A stretch of DNA of 64,000 bases from Planctomycetales bacterium ZRK34 (GTDB lineage: Bacteria; Planctomycetota; Phycisphaerae; Phycisphaerales; Zrk34). The position numbers and the translations under genes were made by a program. The DNA is taken from NCBI GenBank assembly GCA_014873095.1, contig CP050848.1:1302001-1366000 (forward strand), in the 5' to 3' direction. This document shows positions 1-8,731 of the stretch, piece after piece; the first letter of the stretch is position 1, and each line of letters starts with the position of its first letter. The notes below the pieces were generated by a model. That model was not told the DNA's origin, did not search any database, and saw only the letters and a list, made by a program, of their open reading frames with translations.

Positions 1-2308
1 ACAGACGCACATCGCGTCGTACCACATACACACCAGGCTCTTCAGTTTCGCCATAAATCGTCTTCTCATGCAGGGCGCCGCCGACTTTCTTCTGGGTCTT
101 GTGCGACACGTGCATGTCGCGAAGAAGTTTCGTGAGTTGAGACCGAAATCCAGGCCACAACTCGGTCGTCACCGGTTTGGGATAGCCGCTTGCCCATTCC
201 AACAGATGAGGGCGATCGAACAGTGTGATGGCAATTGCATCAACGGCGTGGTGTCGGTAGTCCTCCCTGTAGTCCAAAGGCCAGGGAGTCTCTGGCATGC
301 ATTGATCGAACTGCCACATGCGATCAAATCGACATTGTCTTCGTCCCTTGATGGATTCAACGTCACGGAAGCCACATGAGATGATGATGTCCCGCATGGA
401 CTTCGAGACGTGATGGTCGTCGAGCAGATGCTTTCGAATCGTGTAGTCCGGATATCCTCGCTTTTGCTTCAGGCGGCGGTAGGTTGCATACGGCAGGCCC
501 TCCCCCCGCGAGCAAATCTGTCGAAACATTGCCGGCGATGATTCGGCCTGCCACTGATACACCGTACGGTCGCCTTTGGCTTGCGATGCTGCCCGGAAAC
601 ATAGAACCTTGTTCGCCAGCGAATCATCTAGGCTTTCATGAAACGGCAACACGTGGTCGATACCCGACTGTTGTGGGTCCACAGCCGTCCTGAGGTCCAT
701 GTCATGGCCTGTGTACACACACTTCCCATTTTGTCTTATCCATAGAACGTAGCGATCGATCTGTTCCACCGTGACTGGATCGACCACGCCCTCAAGGGCT
801 TTCCGTGCTTGAGCCCGACGCTGCCTGATCCTTCGTCGCCGCACCGCAATGCGCTCGCGACCACGACGGTCGACTTTCATGTCTTCGGCGATCTCAAGGC
901 GCACCTGGAAGTCGCCGCCATACTCACGCCTGATCGCCTGCAACAACTTCCGCAGTTCAATCTGGGTCGTCCGCACCACGGGATCCGGATGCTTGTGCTG
1001 AGATGTCTGAAGTGACTCCACCGACGTTGACTTTTGACCAGAGTATCCAGCACGTTCGATGGCGCCTGGTTGATCTGCGGATGACCTCAGCGGATAGCCA
1101 TCTTCCAGAAATGGCAATAAGCGTTCGATTGCCCTGCGGCCGTATCGCACATACCCCCGTTGCAGTTCTATGGCCGACAAGGCTTTCGCCGACGATCTTG
1201 ACAAGCCGAGTTGGTTTTCAGCCCATTGACAGATTTCATCGGAATTCAATGTGAGCAACGAATGGACGATGCCTTCCTTTTCTGTCTCCGACTTGATGAG
1301 CCATGAGTCGCCAAACAGTTCCGGCTGCATCATGGTCAGATCTGTCGTCAACCCCGTGAGGCCGTCAGTGTCTTTGTTATGCAGGTGAACGCGCACCGAG
1401 TCATCCAGTCTCAGAACGAGCCTCAATTGACTTATTGATACCTGACGCGATTTGGCAAGAACGTCTATAAGCAGTTCTCGTTCTTCTGAATCAAGACGCC
1501 GTCTCTTGCGATTGGATGCAGCCAGTTCGATTCGATTGACCTTCGCGAGCATGGCAAATCGTTGTGCGATGGGATCCGCACGCGGGGCACGACGATCGTT
1601 CGGCTCCAGATCGCACCAACCCACGTTCTGGCGAGGATACCGGTAGGGACGCTGGTGAAACATCACTCGATGCAACCGACCATAAAGATGGTCAGATAAC
1701 AGTTGACGATGATACTTCTTCTGGGCGCGCCAGATCTCGTTGAACTCGGACTCGATCATGTGACGTGAAACCGGTCGCCGACGAATCGGTTCGTGGGGGT
1801 GGAGCCGTGACCACGCGAAGAATTCCCCAATGGTGCGAGCGTGGGTTTCCTCGACTCTAATTTCCAGTTGATGAAATGTTTCGGAAGTAGCAGGGTGTCT
1901 TTTCAAAGACGCATGGAGACGGCCCCGTCGCTTCGCCAGGTGCAAAAGGATGCGACCGAACTGATGAGGCGTGAGTTGGCCATCGAGTGCATCGCGGCGT
2001 AACAGGTAAGGATCCATCGCCAGCAGATTGGCCTGCAGTTCCCGTTGCTTTGGCCAGAGTCCACACTGAGTGAGCAGCCGCACCAGGCGCTTGCATCGTT
2101 GCTTCCGCCGTCGTCGATTTCGTCGATCCAGACGAGCCCAGCGTCGAGTCTCTGCCCGGGGCTTCTCCTTGCCGGTGAGCGTATGTTCCGTGCCCGTCGG
2201 AAAAACTCGTACTCCGGCGTGAATGGTGCGATGGTTGAGGTCAACCAGAGCCCAGCCGATTGTTCCGGCTTCCAGTTTCAATCCGAGTATGGGTGTCGGG
2301 TCGCTCAT
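1..2308 (-). CDS. cas9: Type II CRISPR effector Cas9, catalytic residues substituted (C-terminus outside window)
   Basis: An uninterrupted frame of 769 codons runs from the ATG at 2308 off the left edge; an in-frame TGA eight codons upstream fixes the start. Residues 7-20 match the Cas9 RuvC-I motif (ILGLKLEAGTIGWA), followed by an Arg-rich bridge helix (about 51-79), a REC-like region, RuvC-II (RLEIAED, Glu472), an HNH domain (IDHVLPF, Asp551-His552; ANKVL; AKGDRT) and RuvC-III (HHAVDA, Asp690). The HNH and bridge helix resemble type II-C enzymes. The RuvC-I Asp (D10 in SpCas9) is Lys11, and the HNH Asn (N863 in SpCas9, N611 in NmeCas9) aligns with Ser575. Glu472, His552, His686-His687 and Asp690 are kept. 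RNA-guided DNA binding is therefore expected, but RuvC cleavage should be lost and HNH cleavage weakened or lost. An IscB or TnpB relative is unlikely given the length and the large REC region. cas1, cas2 and the array, if present, lie to the left. Confidence 0.93.
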   Translation of the reverse strand, partial: MSDPTPILGLKLEAGTIGWALVDLNHRTIHAGVRVFPTGTEHTLTGKEKPRAETRRWARLDRRNRRRRKQRCKRLVRLLTQCGLWPKQRELQANLLAMDPYLLRRDALDGQLTPHQFGRILLHLAKRRGRLHASLKRHPATSETFHQLEIRVEETHARTIGEFFAWSRLHPHEPIRRRPVSRHMIESEFNEIWRAQKKYHRQLLSDHLYGRLHRVMFHQRPYRYPRQNVGWCDLEPNDRRAPRADPIAQRFAMLAKVNRIELAASNRKRRRLDSEERELLIDVLAKSRQVSISQLRLVLRLDDSVRVHLHNKDTDGLTGLTTDLTMMQPELFGDSWLIKSETEKEGIVHSLLTLNSDEICQWAENQLGLSRSSAKALSAIELQRGYVRYGRRAIERLLPFLEDGYPLRSSADQPGAIERAGYSGQKSTSVESLQTSQHKHPDPVVRTTQIELRKLLQAIRREYGGDFQVRLEIAEDMKVDRRGRERIAVRRRRIRQRRAQARKALEGVVDPVTVEQIDRYVLWIRQNGKCVYTGHDMDLRTAVDPQQSGIDHVLPFHESLDDSLANKVLCFRAASQAKGDRTVYQWQAESSPAMFRQICSRGEGLPYATYRRLKQKRGYPDYTIRKHLLDDHHVSKSMRDIIISCGFRDVESIKGRRQCRFDRMWQFDQCMPETPWPLDYREDYRHHAVDAIAITLFDRPHLLEWASGYPKPVTTELWPGFRSQLTKLLRDMHVSHKTQKKVGGALHEKTIYGETEEPGVYVVRRDVRL

Positions 2309-2317
2309 AGCATGAAA

Positions 2318-2346
2318 TTGACAGTTGTGTCAGCACCCTCAACAAT
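2318..2346 (+). promoter_or_regulatory. Sigma-70-type promoter for the tracrRNA candidate
   Basis: A perfect -35 hexamer TTGACA (2318-2323) is followed by a 17-base spacer and AACAAT (2341-2346) as a -10. Transcription would start near 2353. The promoter lies within 40 bases of the cas9 start codon and points away from cas9, so the two transcription starts are divergent and close enough to interfere or be co-regulated. Confidence 0.55.
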
Positions 2347-2352
2347 GGTCTT

Positions 2353-2459
2353 CAACCATTCCGGCCTGTGGACTTTTCGCAACAAGACGAACGCGAAAGT
2401 CGCGGGCAACGCTCCGCGGAGCGTCCCGGCCGTCACGCCAGTGCGTGGCGGCCATTTTT
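2353..2459 (+). ncRNA. Candidate tracrRNA (type II-C-like)
   Basis: The stretch between cas9 and the copA 3' end is non-coding and strongly structured. A single-stranded lead (about 2353-2383, ending TTTTCGCAAC) would be the anti-repeat. It is followed by AAGACG, a short stem, and the segment GGGCAACGCTC, which matches the GCAACGCUC core of the Neisseria meningitidis tracrRNA as I remember it. Two hairpins follow: ACGCTC-CGCG-GAGCGT (2409-2424) and an 11-bp stem at 2428-2453 ending in a T-run. Promoter, anti-repeat, core and terminator come in tracrRNA order. If correct, the matching CRISPR repeat should begin close to GTTGCGAAAAGTC. The 5' end and the extent of the anti-repeat are inferred because the array is not visible. 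Confidence 0.75.
2428..2459 (+). terminator. Rho-independent terminator of the tracrRNA candidate
   Basis: An 11-bp stem with one G-U pair and the loop CAGT (2428-2453) is followed by A and five T (2455-2459). Only the plus-strand reading has a U-tract, so it ends the transcript from 2353 and not copA, which ends at 2464 on the other strand. Confidence 0.85.
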
Positions 2460-2463
2460 GTGA

Positions 2464-4779
2464 TCATAATTCGACGCGCCGCAGTCGCAACGCATTGCCG
2501 ATCACGGAGACCGAACTGAAGGTCATCGCGGCGGCGGCGATCATCGGCGAAAGCAGCAGGCCGAACAGCGGATACAGTACGCCGGCGGCGATGGGAACGC
2601 CAGCGGCGTTGTAGATGAAGGCGAAAAAGAGATTCTGGCGGATATTTCGCATGGTGTGGCGGCTGAGCAGACGGCTCTTGGCGATGCCGCGCAGATCGCC
2701 CTTGACCAGCGTCACCCCGGCGGATTCGATCGCCACGTCGGTGCCGGTCCCCATGGCGATGCCGACGTCGGCCTGCGCCAGGGCGGGGGCGTCGTTGATG
2801 CCATCGCCGGCCATGGCCAGGCGGCGGCCTTCACGCTGGAGGCGCTTGACGACTTGGGCTTTCTGATCCGGCAGCACCTCCGCTTCGATGCGATCGATGC
2901 CGAGTTGCTCGGCAACGGCCTCCGCTGTGGTGCGATTGTCGCCGGTGAGCATGACGATCTCGATGCCGCTGTCGTGCAGCAACTTCACTGCCTCTGCGGT
3001 CGACTCCTTAATCGGATCGGCCACGCCCAGCAGGCCCGCCGGTTTGCCGTCGACGGCGACGAACATCACCGTCTGCCCCTGCTGGCGAAACTGCTCGGCC
3101 GCATCACTGAGCGACCCGGCATTAACACTCAATTGATCCATCAAGGCCACGTTACCCAATGCCACCGATCGACCCTCGACGCGCCCGGTGACACCTTTGC
3201 CGGTGACCGAATCAAAATCCTCAGCATCGACCAACTCGGCGTTTCGGTCTTTCGCCCCGCGCACGATCGCCTCGGCGAGCGGATGTTCGCTGCCTTGTTC
3301 CAGCGACGCGGCCAGTCGCAGCAACTGTGCTTCGTCAAAACCTTCCGCTGGTTCGACACTCACCAGGGCCGGGCGGCCTTCGGTCAGCGTGCCGGTCTTG
3401 TCGACGACCAGCATGTCGATCTGCTCCATGATCTCCAGCGCCTCAGCGCTCTTGATCAGCACGCCGGCTTGAGCGCCGCGCCCGATGCCGACCATGATCG
3501 ACATGGGCGTGGCCAGCCCCAGCGCGCAGGGGCACGCGATGATCAACACCGCCACCGCATTGACAATCGCATAGGCGAATGCAGGGGCTGGTCCCCACAG
3601 GCTCCAAGCGATGAACGTGATGATCGCTGCGCCGATGACCGACGGCACGAAGTACGAGGCCACCCGGTCGGCGATGCCCTGAATCGGCGCGCGGCTGCGC
3701 TGGGCTTCGGCGACCATCTGCACGATCTGTGCCAACAGCGTTTCGCCGCCGACGCGATCGGCCTGCATGATGAAGCTGCCGGTCTGGTTGATCGTGGCGC
3801 CGGTGACTTGGTCGCCGGACTCTTTGCGTACGGGTACAGGCTCGCCGGTGATCATCGATTCGTCGATCGTGCTTGATCCCTCGATGACCTTCCCGTCAAC
3901 GGGCACCTTGTCGCCGGGACGCACACGCAGGCGGTCGCCGATCTGAACCTGGTCCAGCGGGACTTCCTGTTCATTGCCTTCGTCATCGATCCGCCGGGCT
4001 GTCTTGGCGGCCAGGCCCATCAGGGCGCGGATCGCGCCGCTGGTGCGCTGGCGGGCGCGGCCTTCAAGCATCTGCCCCAGCAGCACGAGCGTGATGATGA
4101 CCGCCGCCGCCTCGAAATACACGCCGACCATGCCACTGTTGTCGCGGAACGAATTCGGGAAGATGCCCGGCGCGAGCGTGACGACGAGGCTGTACCCGTA
4201 GGCCGCGCCGACGCCGATCGCGATCAGCGTGAACATATTCAGATTCCACGACATCACCGATCGCACACCGCGCACCAGCAGCGGCCATCCGGCCCACACA
4301 ACCACGGGGGTCGACAAAATCAACTCTGCCCAACGTGTGATCGTGTGCCCGAGCCACTGATCGACGGGCCAACCGGGAATGTGCCGGCCCATGGCCAGCA
4401 CGAGTACCGGCAGACTCAGTGCCACGCCGATCCAGAACCGCCGCGTCATGTCAAGCAGTTTGCTGTCGTCTTCCTGCGAATCCGTTGGCGCGACCGGCTC
4501 CAGCGCCATCCCGCACTTGGGGCAACTGCCGGGCCCAACCTGCCGCACCTCCGGGTGCATCGGGCACGTGTAGAGCTGGTCGCTGCTCTGGTCCTCAGCC
4601 GGTTCATCGGCCGCCAGATACTTCGCCGGGTTCGCCTCGAACTTGCTTTTACACCCGGTGCTGCAGAAGTAGTAGTCATGTCCATCAAGTTCGACATGAC
4701 CGGCGGTGCGACCCGGATCGACCTGCATGCCACAGACCGGATCACTGACCGTGGTTGGCGCGTCGTGATGTTCGTGCAT
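2464..4779 (-). CDS. copA: Cu+/Ag+-exporting P1B-type ATPase with YHS and heavy-metal-binding domains
   Basis: This 771-residue inner-membrane pump uses ATP to export monovalent copper or silver. The N-terminus carries a YHS domain ([16 protein letters not shown]) and then a zinc-ribbon-like heavy-metal-binding domain ([19 protein letters not shown]) in place of classic CxxC ferredoxin-like domains. The core has eight predicted membrane segments, the CPC metal site at Cys416 ([10 protein letters not shown]), the phosphorylated Asp460 in DKTGTLT, the HP motif [10 protein letters not shown], and the hinge [10 protein letters not shown]. The C-terminal segment [16 protein letters not shown] is typical of Cu+ ATPases. 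The ATG at 4779 is chosen because it starts directly at the His-rich lead to the YHS domain and leaves 37 bases after the upstream gene; earlier starts overlap that gene. It is the last gene of the sigma/anti-sigma/copA operon. Confidence 0.96.
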   Translation of the reverse strand: MHEHHDAPTTVSDPVCGMQVDPGRTAGHVELDGHDYYFCSTGCKSKFEANPAKYLAADEPAEDQSSDQLYTCPMHPEVRQVGPGSCPKCGMALEPVAPTDSQEDDSKLLDMTRRFWIGVALSLPVLVLAMGRHIPGWPVDQWLGHTITRWAELILSTPVVVWAGWPLLVRGVRSVMSWNLNMFTLIAIGVGAAYGYSLVVTLAPGIFPNSFRDNSGMVGVYFEAAAVIITLVLLGQMLEGRARQRTSGAIRALMGLAAKTARRIDDEGNEQEVPLDQVQIGDRLRVRPGDKVPVDGKVIEGSSTIDESMITGEPVPVRKESGDQVTGATINQTGSFIMQADRVGGETLLAQIVQMVAEAQRSRAPIQGIADRVASYFVPSVIGAAIITFIAWSLWGPAPAFAYAIVNAVAVLIIACPCALGLATPMSIMVGIGRGAQAGVLIKSAEALEIMEQIDMLVVDKTGTLTEGRPALVSVEPAEGFDEAQLLRLAASLEQGSEHPLAEAIVRGAKDRNAELVDAEDFDSVTGKGVTGRVEGRSVALGNVALMDQLSVNAGSLSDAAEQFRQQGQTVMFVAVDGKPAGLLGVADPIKESTAEAVKLLHDSGIEIVMLTGDNRTTAEAVAEQLGIDRIEAEVLPDQKAQVVKRLQREGRRLAMAGDGINDAPALAQADVGIAMGTGTDVAIESAGVTLVKGDLRGIAKSRLLSRHTMRNIRQNLFFAFIYNAAGVPIAAGVLYPLFGLLLSPMIAAAAMTFSSVSVIGNALRLRRVEL

Positions 4780-4816
4780 GGTCAAACTATTGATTGAATT
4801 GCGGTGAATGTTCGGT

Positions 4817-5515
4817 TCAGTCGAACCGCAGCTGCGACGCCAGTTCGAGTAGCGCTTCTGCATCCAGTTCGCTGACGAGGCAGACACAGCGATCGGCGCG
4901 CATCGTCATCACCATCGTCAGCCCTTCGGACTGGTGGACCTGGAACGCGTGGCCATCATAGGTGACGGGTTTGCCGGGGGGACAGTGCATCTGGCTGGCG
5001 TTGGCCACCACCATCGTCACCGCCTTGCCTTGGTGTTCCAGGTGGACACAGGCGACGGGCGTCCCGTTGACCATTTCAACGCAGCAGGCACTGACCGGGT
5101 CGGCGACAGGCGACGGTACCTTCGGCGCTTCGGGCCATAGATCGACGATGACCCGATTTGCCTGATCGGCGTTTTCTACGTGTATGTTCGGGTGCGAACG
5201 GTCCAGAAAACTGCGATGCACGCGCACCAGATCGTTTGGTGAGGCGATGGCGGGAGTCTGCCCAACCGTCAGCAGAATCGCCGTAGCGCCAGTGATGACC
5301 GCAATCATCGCTGCGAGTGCTAAGGCGCGCCGAATCACCATGATGCGGCCGGCTATCGCAGGTCGTTGACGCGGCATTACCGTCATCTCCGCAGCGAGCG
5401 TGGCATTGAGCCGTGCTTCGAGCCGACTCGCGTCCACCGGCGTCTGATTCAGCTTCGCCAGACGTTTTCGCACAGCCTCGTCCACGGGGTCGGCATGGGT
5501 GTATTCATCGCTCAT
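4817..5515 (-). CDS. Membrane-anchored anti-sigma-like protein with Cys-rich ectodomain
   Basis: The 232-residue protein has a charged cytoplasmic N-terminus (about 1-60), one membrane segment ([19 protein letters not shown], about 64-83) and an extracytoplasmic domain of about 145 residues. The gene overlaps the ECF sigma gene by 11 bases, the classical arrangement of a sigma factor and its anti-sigma. The outer domain holds several Cys and Met clusters (SACCVEM, ACVHLEH, MHCPPG, RCVCLV), unusual for an anti-sigma and suited to binding soft metals or sensing thiol state. I do not see a ZAS HxxxCxxC motif, so the sigma-binding part is assigned by position, not by sequence. Being between the sigma gene and copA suggests a copper-responsive sensor; this is inference. 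Confidence 0.75.
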   Translation of the reverse strand: MSDEYTHADPVDEAVRKRLAKLNQTPVDASRLEARLNATLAAEMTVMPRQRPAIAGRIMVIRRALALAAMIAVITGATAILLTVGQTPAIASPNDLVRVHRSFLDRSHPNIHVENADQANRVIVDLWPEAPKVPSPVADPVSACCVEMVNGTPVACVHLEHQGKAVTMVVANASQMHCPPGKPVTYDGHAFQVHQSEGLTMVMTMRADRCVCLVSELDAEALLELASQLRFD

Positions 5516-6140
5516 GGTGTTCTCCTGACTCGGTGACCGAATCAATCGCAACCTGTTGATCCACCCAGCCGCGCTGACGGGCCAGATGGGCCAGTCCGGC
5601 GCGGAGCTTCTGACGACCGTGGTGGGCCCGGGACTTGATCGTGCCGACCGGCACGCCGAGAATCCCGGCGGCCTGTTCGTGATCCAGACCCTCGACATCC
5701 ACCAGCAGCAGCGTCCATCGCATCGCCTCGGGCAGACTGTTCAACATCTGGACCACCGCCTCGTCTTCGAATCGATTCAGCATCGCCTGGGGGTCGTTCC
5801 GGGCAGGCTCTGTCTCAACGGTCGATTCCGACGAGACGGCGGTAAGCTGCGATTGCACAGTCTCGTCCAGCGTATGCTCTCGGGTGTTGTACTTGTGGGT
5901 TCGCATGGCGTCGATCCATGTGCGCCGCAGGATCGTCATCAGCCAGGGCTTGGCATTCGATCCCTCGTCCAGCGTGTCGATGGCTCGCATGGCTTTGATC
6001 ATGGCGTCGTGGACGATGTCCTCGGCCTGGTCCTCGCGGCGAGTCAGCAAAAGCGCCAGACGCAACATCGCCTCCTGATGAGGCCAGCACCACTGGCGGA
6101 ATCGTTCGGCCTGGTCGGGGGTCAATCCCTTGTCGGTCAT
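5505..6140 (-). CDS. ECF-type RNA polymerase sigma factor
   Basis: The 211-residue protein has sigma region 2 at about 22-95 (core recognition REDQAEDIVHDAMIKAMRA; promoter melting and -10 contact KPWLMTILRRTWIDAMRTH) and region 4 at about 130-185 (LPEAMRWTLLLVDVEGLDHE, then the helix-turn-helix AAGILGVPVGTIKSRAHHGR). There is no region 1 or 3, as expected for the ECF group. It is first in an operon with the anti-sigma-like gene and copA. A site TGAACC-N17-CGTTCG sits just upstream and recurs as TGAACC-N17-CGTTNN before four other transcription units of the island, so this protein is the likely regulator of all of them, including itself. Confidence 0.95.
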   Translation of the reverse strand: MTDKGLTPDQAERFRQWCWPHQEAMLRLALLLTRREDQAEDIVHDAMIKAMRAIDTLDEGSNAKPWLMTILRRTWIDAMRTHKYNTREHTLDETVQSQLTAVSSESTVETEPARNDPQAMLNRFEDEAVVQMLNSLPEAMRWTLLLVDVEGLDHEQAAGILGVPVGTIKSRAHHGRQKLRAGLAHLARQRGWVDQQVAIDSVTESGEHHER

Positions 6141-6153
6141 GGCCTCATCATAC

Positions 6154-6182
6154 CGAACGAAAGTGGGTGGGGATGAGGTTCA
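6154..6182 (-). promoter_or_regulatory. ECF-type promoter of the sigma/anti-sigma/copA operon
   Basis: On the minus strand TGAACC (6182-6177), 17 bases and CGTTCG (6159-6154) form an ECF-like -35/-10 pair. Transcription would start near 6147, giving a very short leader if translation begins at 6140. The same pair recurs four more times in the island, which supports autoregulation. Confidence 0.65.
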
Positions 6183-6204
6183 TTTCAAAAATAATCGACT
6201 CGTT

Positions 6205-6233
6205 TGAACCTGTTCGGAGGGTGGGTTCGTTTA
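6205..6233 (+). promoter_or_regulatory. ECF-type promoter of the 6328 lipoprotein gene
   Basis: TGAACC (6205-6210), a 17-base spacer and CGTTTA (6228-6233). It is divergent from the sigma-operon promoter, with the two -35 elements 22 bases apart. The leader to the ATG at 6328 would be about 85 bases. Confidence 0.62.
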
Positions 6234-6327
6234 GAAGGATAGTTGCGGACGATCGCAGAAGGAATGCGGTCGTTTTCGCAAGGCCTCTTGGGGCGGGCGC
6301 CTCATACAAATCAAGGAATGATCCATC

Positions 6328-6666
6328 ATGAAGCTCATGACACTTGCTCTGGCCGCCGGGATCGCGATCGGCGTGGGCCTGCTGACTGGCTGCGAGTCTT
6401 CGCAAAAGACCGACGCCGACAGCGGTATGGCGATGATGTGTCCCAAGTGCGAAACGGTCTGGGTGCGCGAGGACGTCGGGAACAATCCGCGCGTTCAGCG
6501 CTACCAGACCAAACGCGAGATGGTCTGCTCGGACTGCGACAAGATGGCCACGGCCTATCTTGAAGGCGACCATGCCGTCCTGCATGACTGCCCCACATGC
6601 AAGGTCAGTCTCGAAGCGATGCAGCCGCCCAAGGGCGTCAGCCACACGCTGCACAAGCATCAGTAA
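6328..6666 (+). CDS. Small lipoprotein with paired CxxC motifs
   Basis: A 112-residue secreted lipoprotein: the signal peptide ends in the lipobox LTGC (Cys at about 22). The mature part has three CxxC pairs (MMCPKCETVW, VCSDCDKMA, DCPTCKVSL), giving a rubredoxin/zinc-ribbon-like arrangement, and a His-containing C-terminus (HTLHKHQ). The pattern suits binding of a soft metal ion at the cell surface or periplasm. I do not recognise a named family. It is divergently transcribed from the sigma operon under a matching ECF-type promoter, so it probably belongs to the same metal response. Confidence 0.85.
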   Translation: MKLMTLALAAGIAIGVGLLTGCESSQKTDADSGMAMMCPKCETVWVREDVGNNPRVQRYQTKREMVCSDCDKMATAYLEGDHAVLHDCPTCKVSLEAMQPPKGVSHTLHKHQ

Positions 6667-6696
6667 TCTTCATGACACGAACAAACCTCCCCTCCA

Positions 6697-6733
6697 CGTC
6701 GGCGTCGCAATGTCACGGCGCCGGCGTTATTTT
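6697..6733 (+). terminator. Possible Rho-independent terminator after the lipoprotein gene
   Basis: CGTCGGCG (6697-6704) and CGCCGGCG (6719-6726) can form an 8-bp stem with one G-U pair and a 14-base loop, followed by TTATTTT. The loop is long and the T-run interrupted, so the call is moderate. It separates the lipoprotein gene from the convergent phosphorylase gene. Confidence 0.4.
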
Positions 6734-8586
6734 CAGCACAAATAGGCGTGCAACGCGTATTCCTGAACCATGCGGCTGGCGTTGAAGAACGACCCGTTCA
6801 GCGCCATCGCGTGCCGCATCACGTCGATCCATCCCGGACGATCGGAATAGTACATCGGGCCGATCACGCGCTCCAACTTGCGGTACAGTTCGTGGGCCTC
6901 TGCCATGTCATCGCTCGATTCGGCGTCACGCGTGCCGATGCACCACCCTGTCACGCCCTCGATGTGCCCTTCGAGCCACCAGCCGTCCAGCACGCTGAAC
7001 TGGGGCACGCCATTGATCGCCGCTTTCATGCCGGAGGTGCCCGAGGCTTCCATCGGTTTGCGCGGCGTGTTGAGCCAGATGTCGCAACCGCTGACCAGCA
7101 GACGCGCCTGATCCATGTCGTAATCGGGCAGATAAACCACCTGAACGTCTGGCGCCAGGCGTCGTGCCGCTTCGTGAATACGCCCGATCAGTTCCTTGCC
7201 CGCCCCATCACGTGGATGCGCCTTGCCCGAAAAGATGACCTGTAACCCGCCGAGGTGCCTGGCGATCGCGCGCAGGTGATCGAGATCGTGGAACAACAAC
7301 GTCGATCGTTTATACGGTGTGGCCCGGCGGGCGAACCCGATCGTCAGCATGGTCTCATTCAGAGACTGGCCGGTGCGCTCGTGGACATGCCGGACCAGTT
7401 CATGCCTAGCCTGTTCGTGAGCCTGCCAGATTTCATCGGCGGGGATGCCCAAGCTATAACGCAGTGATGACGGCTCGGCTCGCCACCCCGGAATGTGCCG
7501 ATCGTAGAGGTCGGCGAAACTGGCACACGCCCACGTCGCGGCATGAACGCCATTGGTGACCGAGTCGATCCGGTAATCTGGAAACATCTGTCGTGAAACC
7601 ACGGCGTGTCGCTTGGCTACACCGTTGACGTAATGGCTGGCGTTCAGCCCCAGCATGGTCATGTTCAACTCGTGCTCACCGCCGAGCATGCGCAGCAGTT
7701 CAAAATTCACCTGGCCATCGAGCAACTGCTCCACCATGTCCCAGGGGAAATGATCGTGACCGGCGGGAACGGGCGTATGCGTGGTGAAAACGCAACGGCG
7801 ACGAACTCCGTCGAAGTCCCATCCTTCACCCTCGGGAGGCGTTCCTTCACGGAGCAATTCGGCGGCGAGCAGGCCCGAGTGTCCTTCATTCATCTGATAG
7901 CGTCGGATATCGTTGAAGCCGAGGGCACGCAGCATTCGGACGCCGCCGATGCCCAGAACAATCTCCTGCCTGAGTCGATAATATTGATCCCCACCGTAGA
8001 GGTGATCCGTGATGTGTCGATCCTCCTCTTGGTTTTCCGGCAGATCCGTATCCAGAAGAATCACGGGGACCCGCCCATCGGTGGCGCCTTGGATTGTGTA
8101 TCGCCATGCGGCGATGTGCACCGGACGTCCGGCCAAGACGATCTGGACCTTCGCATCCAGCGCTTCGAGCTTCGCGGCGGGATCCCATGTGTCGGGGTGT
8201 TCGGCCTGATTGCCCCAAGCGTCAAGTTCCTGTCGGAAATAGCCTTGGCGATGCAGCAGCGTGACACCGATGATCGGCAGCCGCGCATCGGCGGCGGCGC
8301 GGAGCGTGTCGCCGGCCAGAACACCCAGGCCGCCGGAGTAGGTCGGTAGCTCCGACTTCAGCGCGATCTCCATCGAAAAATACGCAACTTTTGGATCGGT
8401 CGATCGATCGCTTGCCACATCGAATCGATCGTATTGCACGTAGCGATCGGGGTGGGCAAGAAACTGCTGGCGGCAGAATTCCGAACAGAATCCGTATACG
8501 ACGCCCGCGAAGTTGGTGTGCAGTTCTTTGTCGGCCGCCACGGGCATGCCGCAGACGGGATCGTGTTGGATGACAAGTTCCGTCAT
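6733..8586 (-). CDS. YHS domain fused to an alpha-glucan phosphorylase (GT35)
   Basis: The 617-residue protein begins with a YHS metal-binding domain (HDPVCGM at about 8-14, FCSEFCRQQFLAHPDRYV) and continues as a short-type alpha-glucan phosphorylase, which releases glucose-1-phosphate from glycogen or maltodextrin using phosphate and pyridoxal phosphate. Phosphorylase hallmarks include VAYFSMEIAL, YSGGLGVLAGD, YQMNEGHSGL and the cofactor/substrate loop SGTSGMKAAINGVPQFSVLDGWW with the PLP-binding Lys. The enzyme part is shorter than the 800-residue E. coli GlgP and matches the Thermotoga-like family. The ATG at 8586 begins the YHS domain directly. A metal-binding domain on a glycogen-degrading enzyme inside a metal-efflux island is unusual. 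The group upstream (CBM48-like protein, lipoprotein) is probably co-transcribed with it. Confidence 0.9.
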   Translation of the reverse strand: MTELVIQHDPVCGMPVAADKELHTNFAGVVYGFCSEFCRQQFLAHPDRYVQYDRFDVASDRSTDPKVAYFSMEIALKSELPTYSGGLGVLAGDTLRAAADARLPIIGVTLLHRQGYFRQELDAWGNQAEHPDTWDPAAKLEALDAKVQIVLAGRPVHIAAWRYTIQGATDGRVPVILLDTDLPENQEEDRHITDHLYGGDQYYRLRQEIVLGIGGVRMLRALGFNDIRRYQMNEGHSGLLAAELLREGTPPEGEGWDFDGVRRRCVFTTHTPVPAGHDHFPWDMVEQLLDGQVNFELLRMLGGEHELNMTMLGLNASHYVNGVAKRHAVVSRQMFPDYRIDSVTNGVHAATWACASFADLYDRHIPGWRAEPSSLRYSLGIPADEIWQAHEQARHELVRHVHERTGQSLNETMLTIGFARRATPYKRSTLLFHDLDHLRAIARHLGGLQVIFSGKAHPRDGAGKELIGRIHEAARRLAPDVQVVYLPDYDMDQARLLVSGCDIWLNTPRKPMEASGTSGMKAAINGVPQFSVLDGWWLEGHIEGVTGWCIGTRDAESSDDMAEAHELYRKLERVIGPMYYSDRPGWIDVMRHAMALNGSFFNASRMVQEYALHAYLC

Positions 8587-8731
8587 GGATACCTCCAACT
8601 GAAGAGCAGCCGCATGATCGGCGACCGCTTGGAAAAAGCGACCCCGTCCCAAGTGGGGACGGGGGACGGGGCCGCGTGAGACGAACAGCAGTTAGGAGCC
8701 GAACTGGGAGTTCGCCTCGGCCGCTGGGGGG

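Noticed and set aside
1..2308. Several short plus-strand open frames across this region (for example 68-379, 484-693, 2045-2614)
   Set aside because: They lie antisense or out of frame to the intact Cas9 frame and show no domain or ribosome site.
4780..4816. TGAACC at 4816-4811 upstream of copA as a sixth ECF promoter
   Set aside because: At the 17-base spacing the next hexamer is CAATCA, not CGTT, and copA is already served by the operon promoter.
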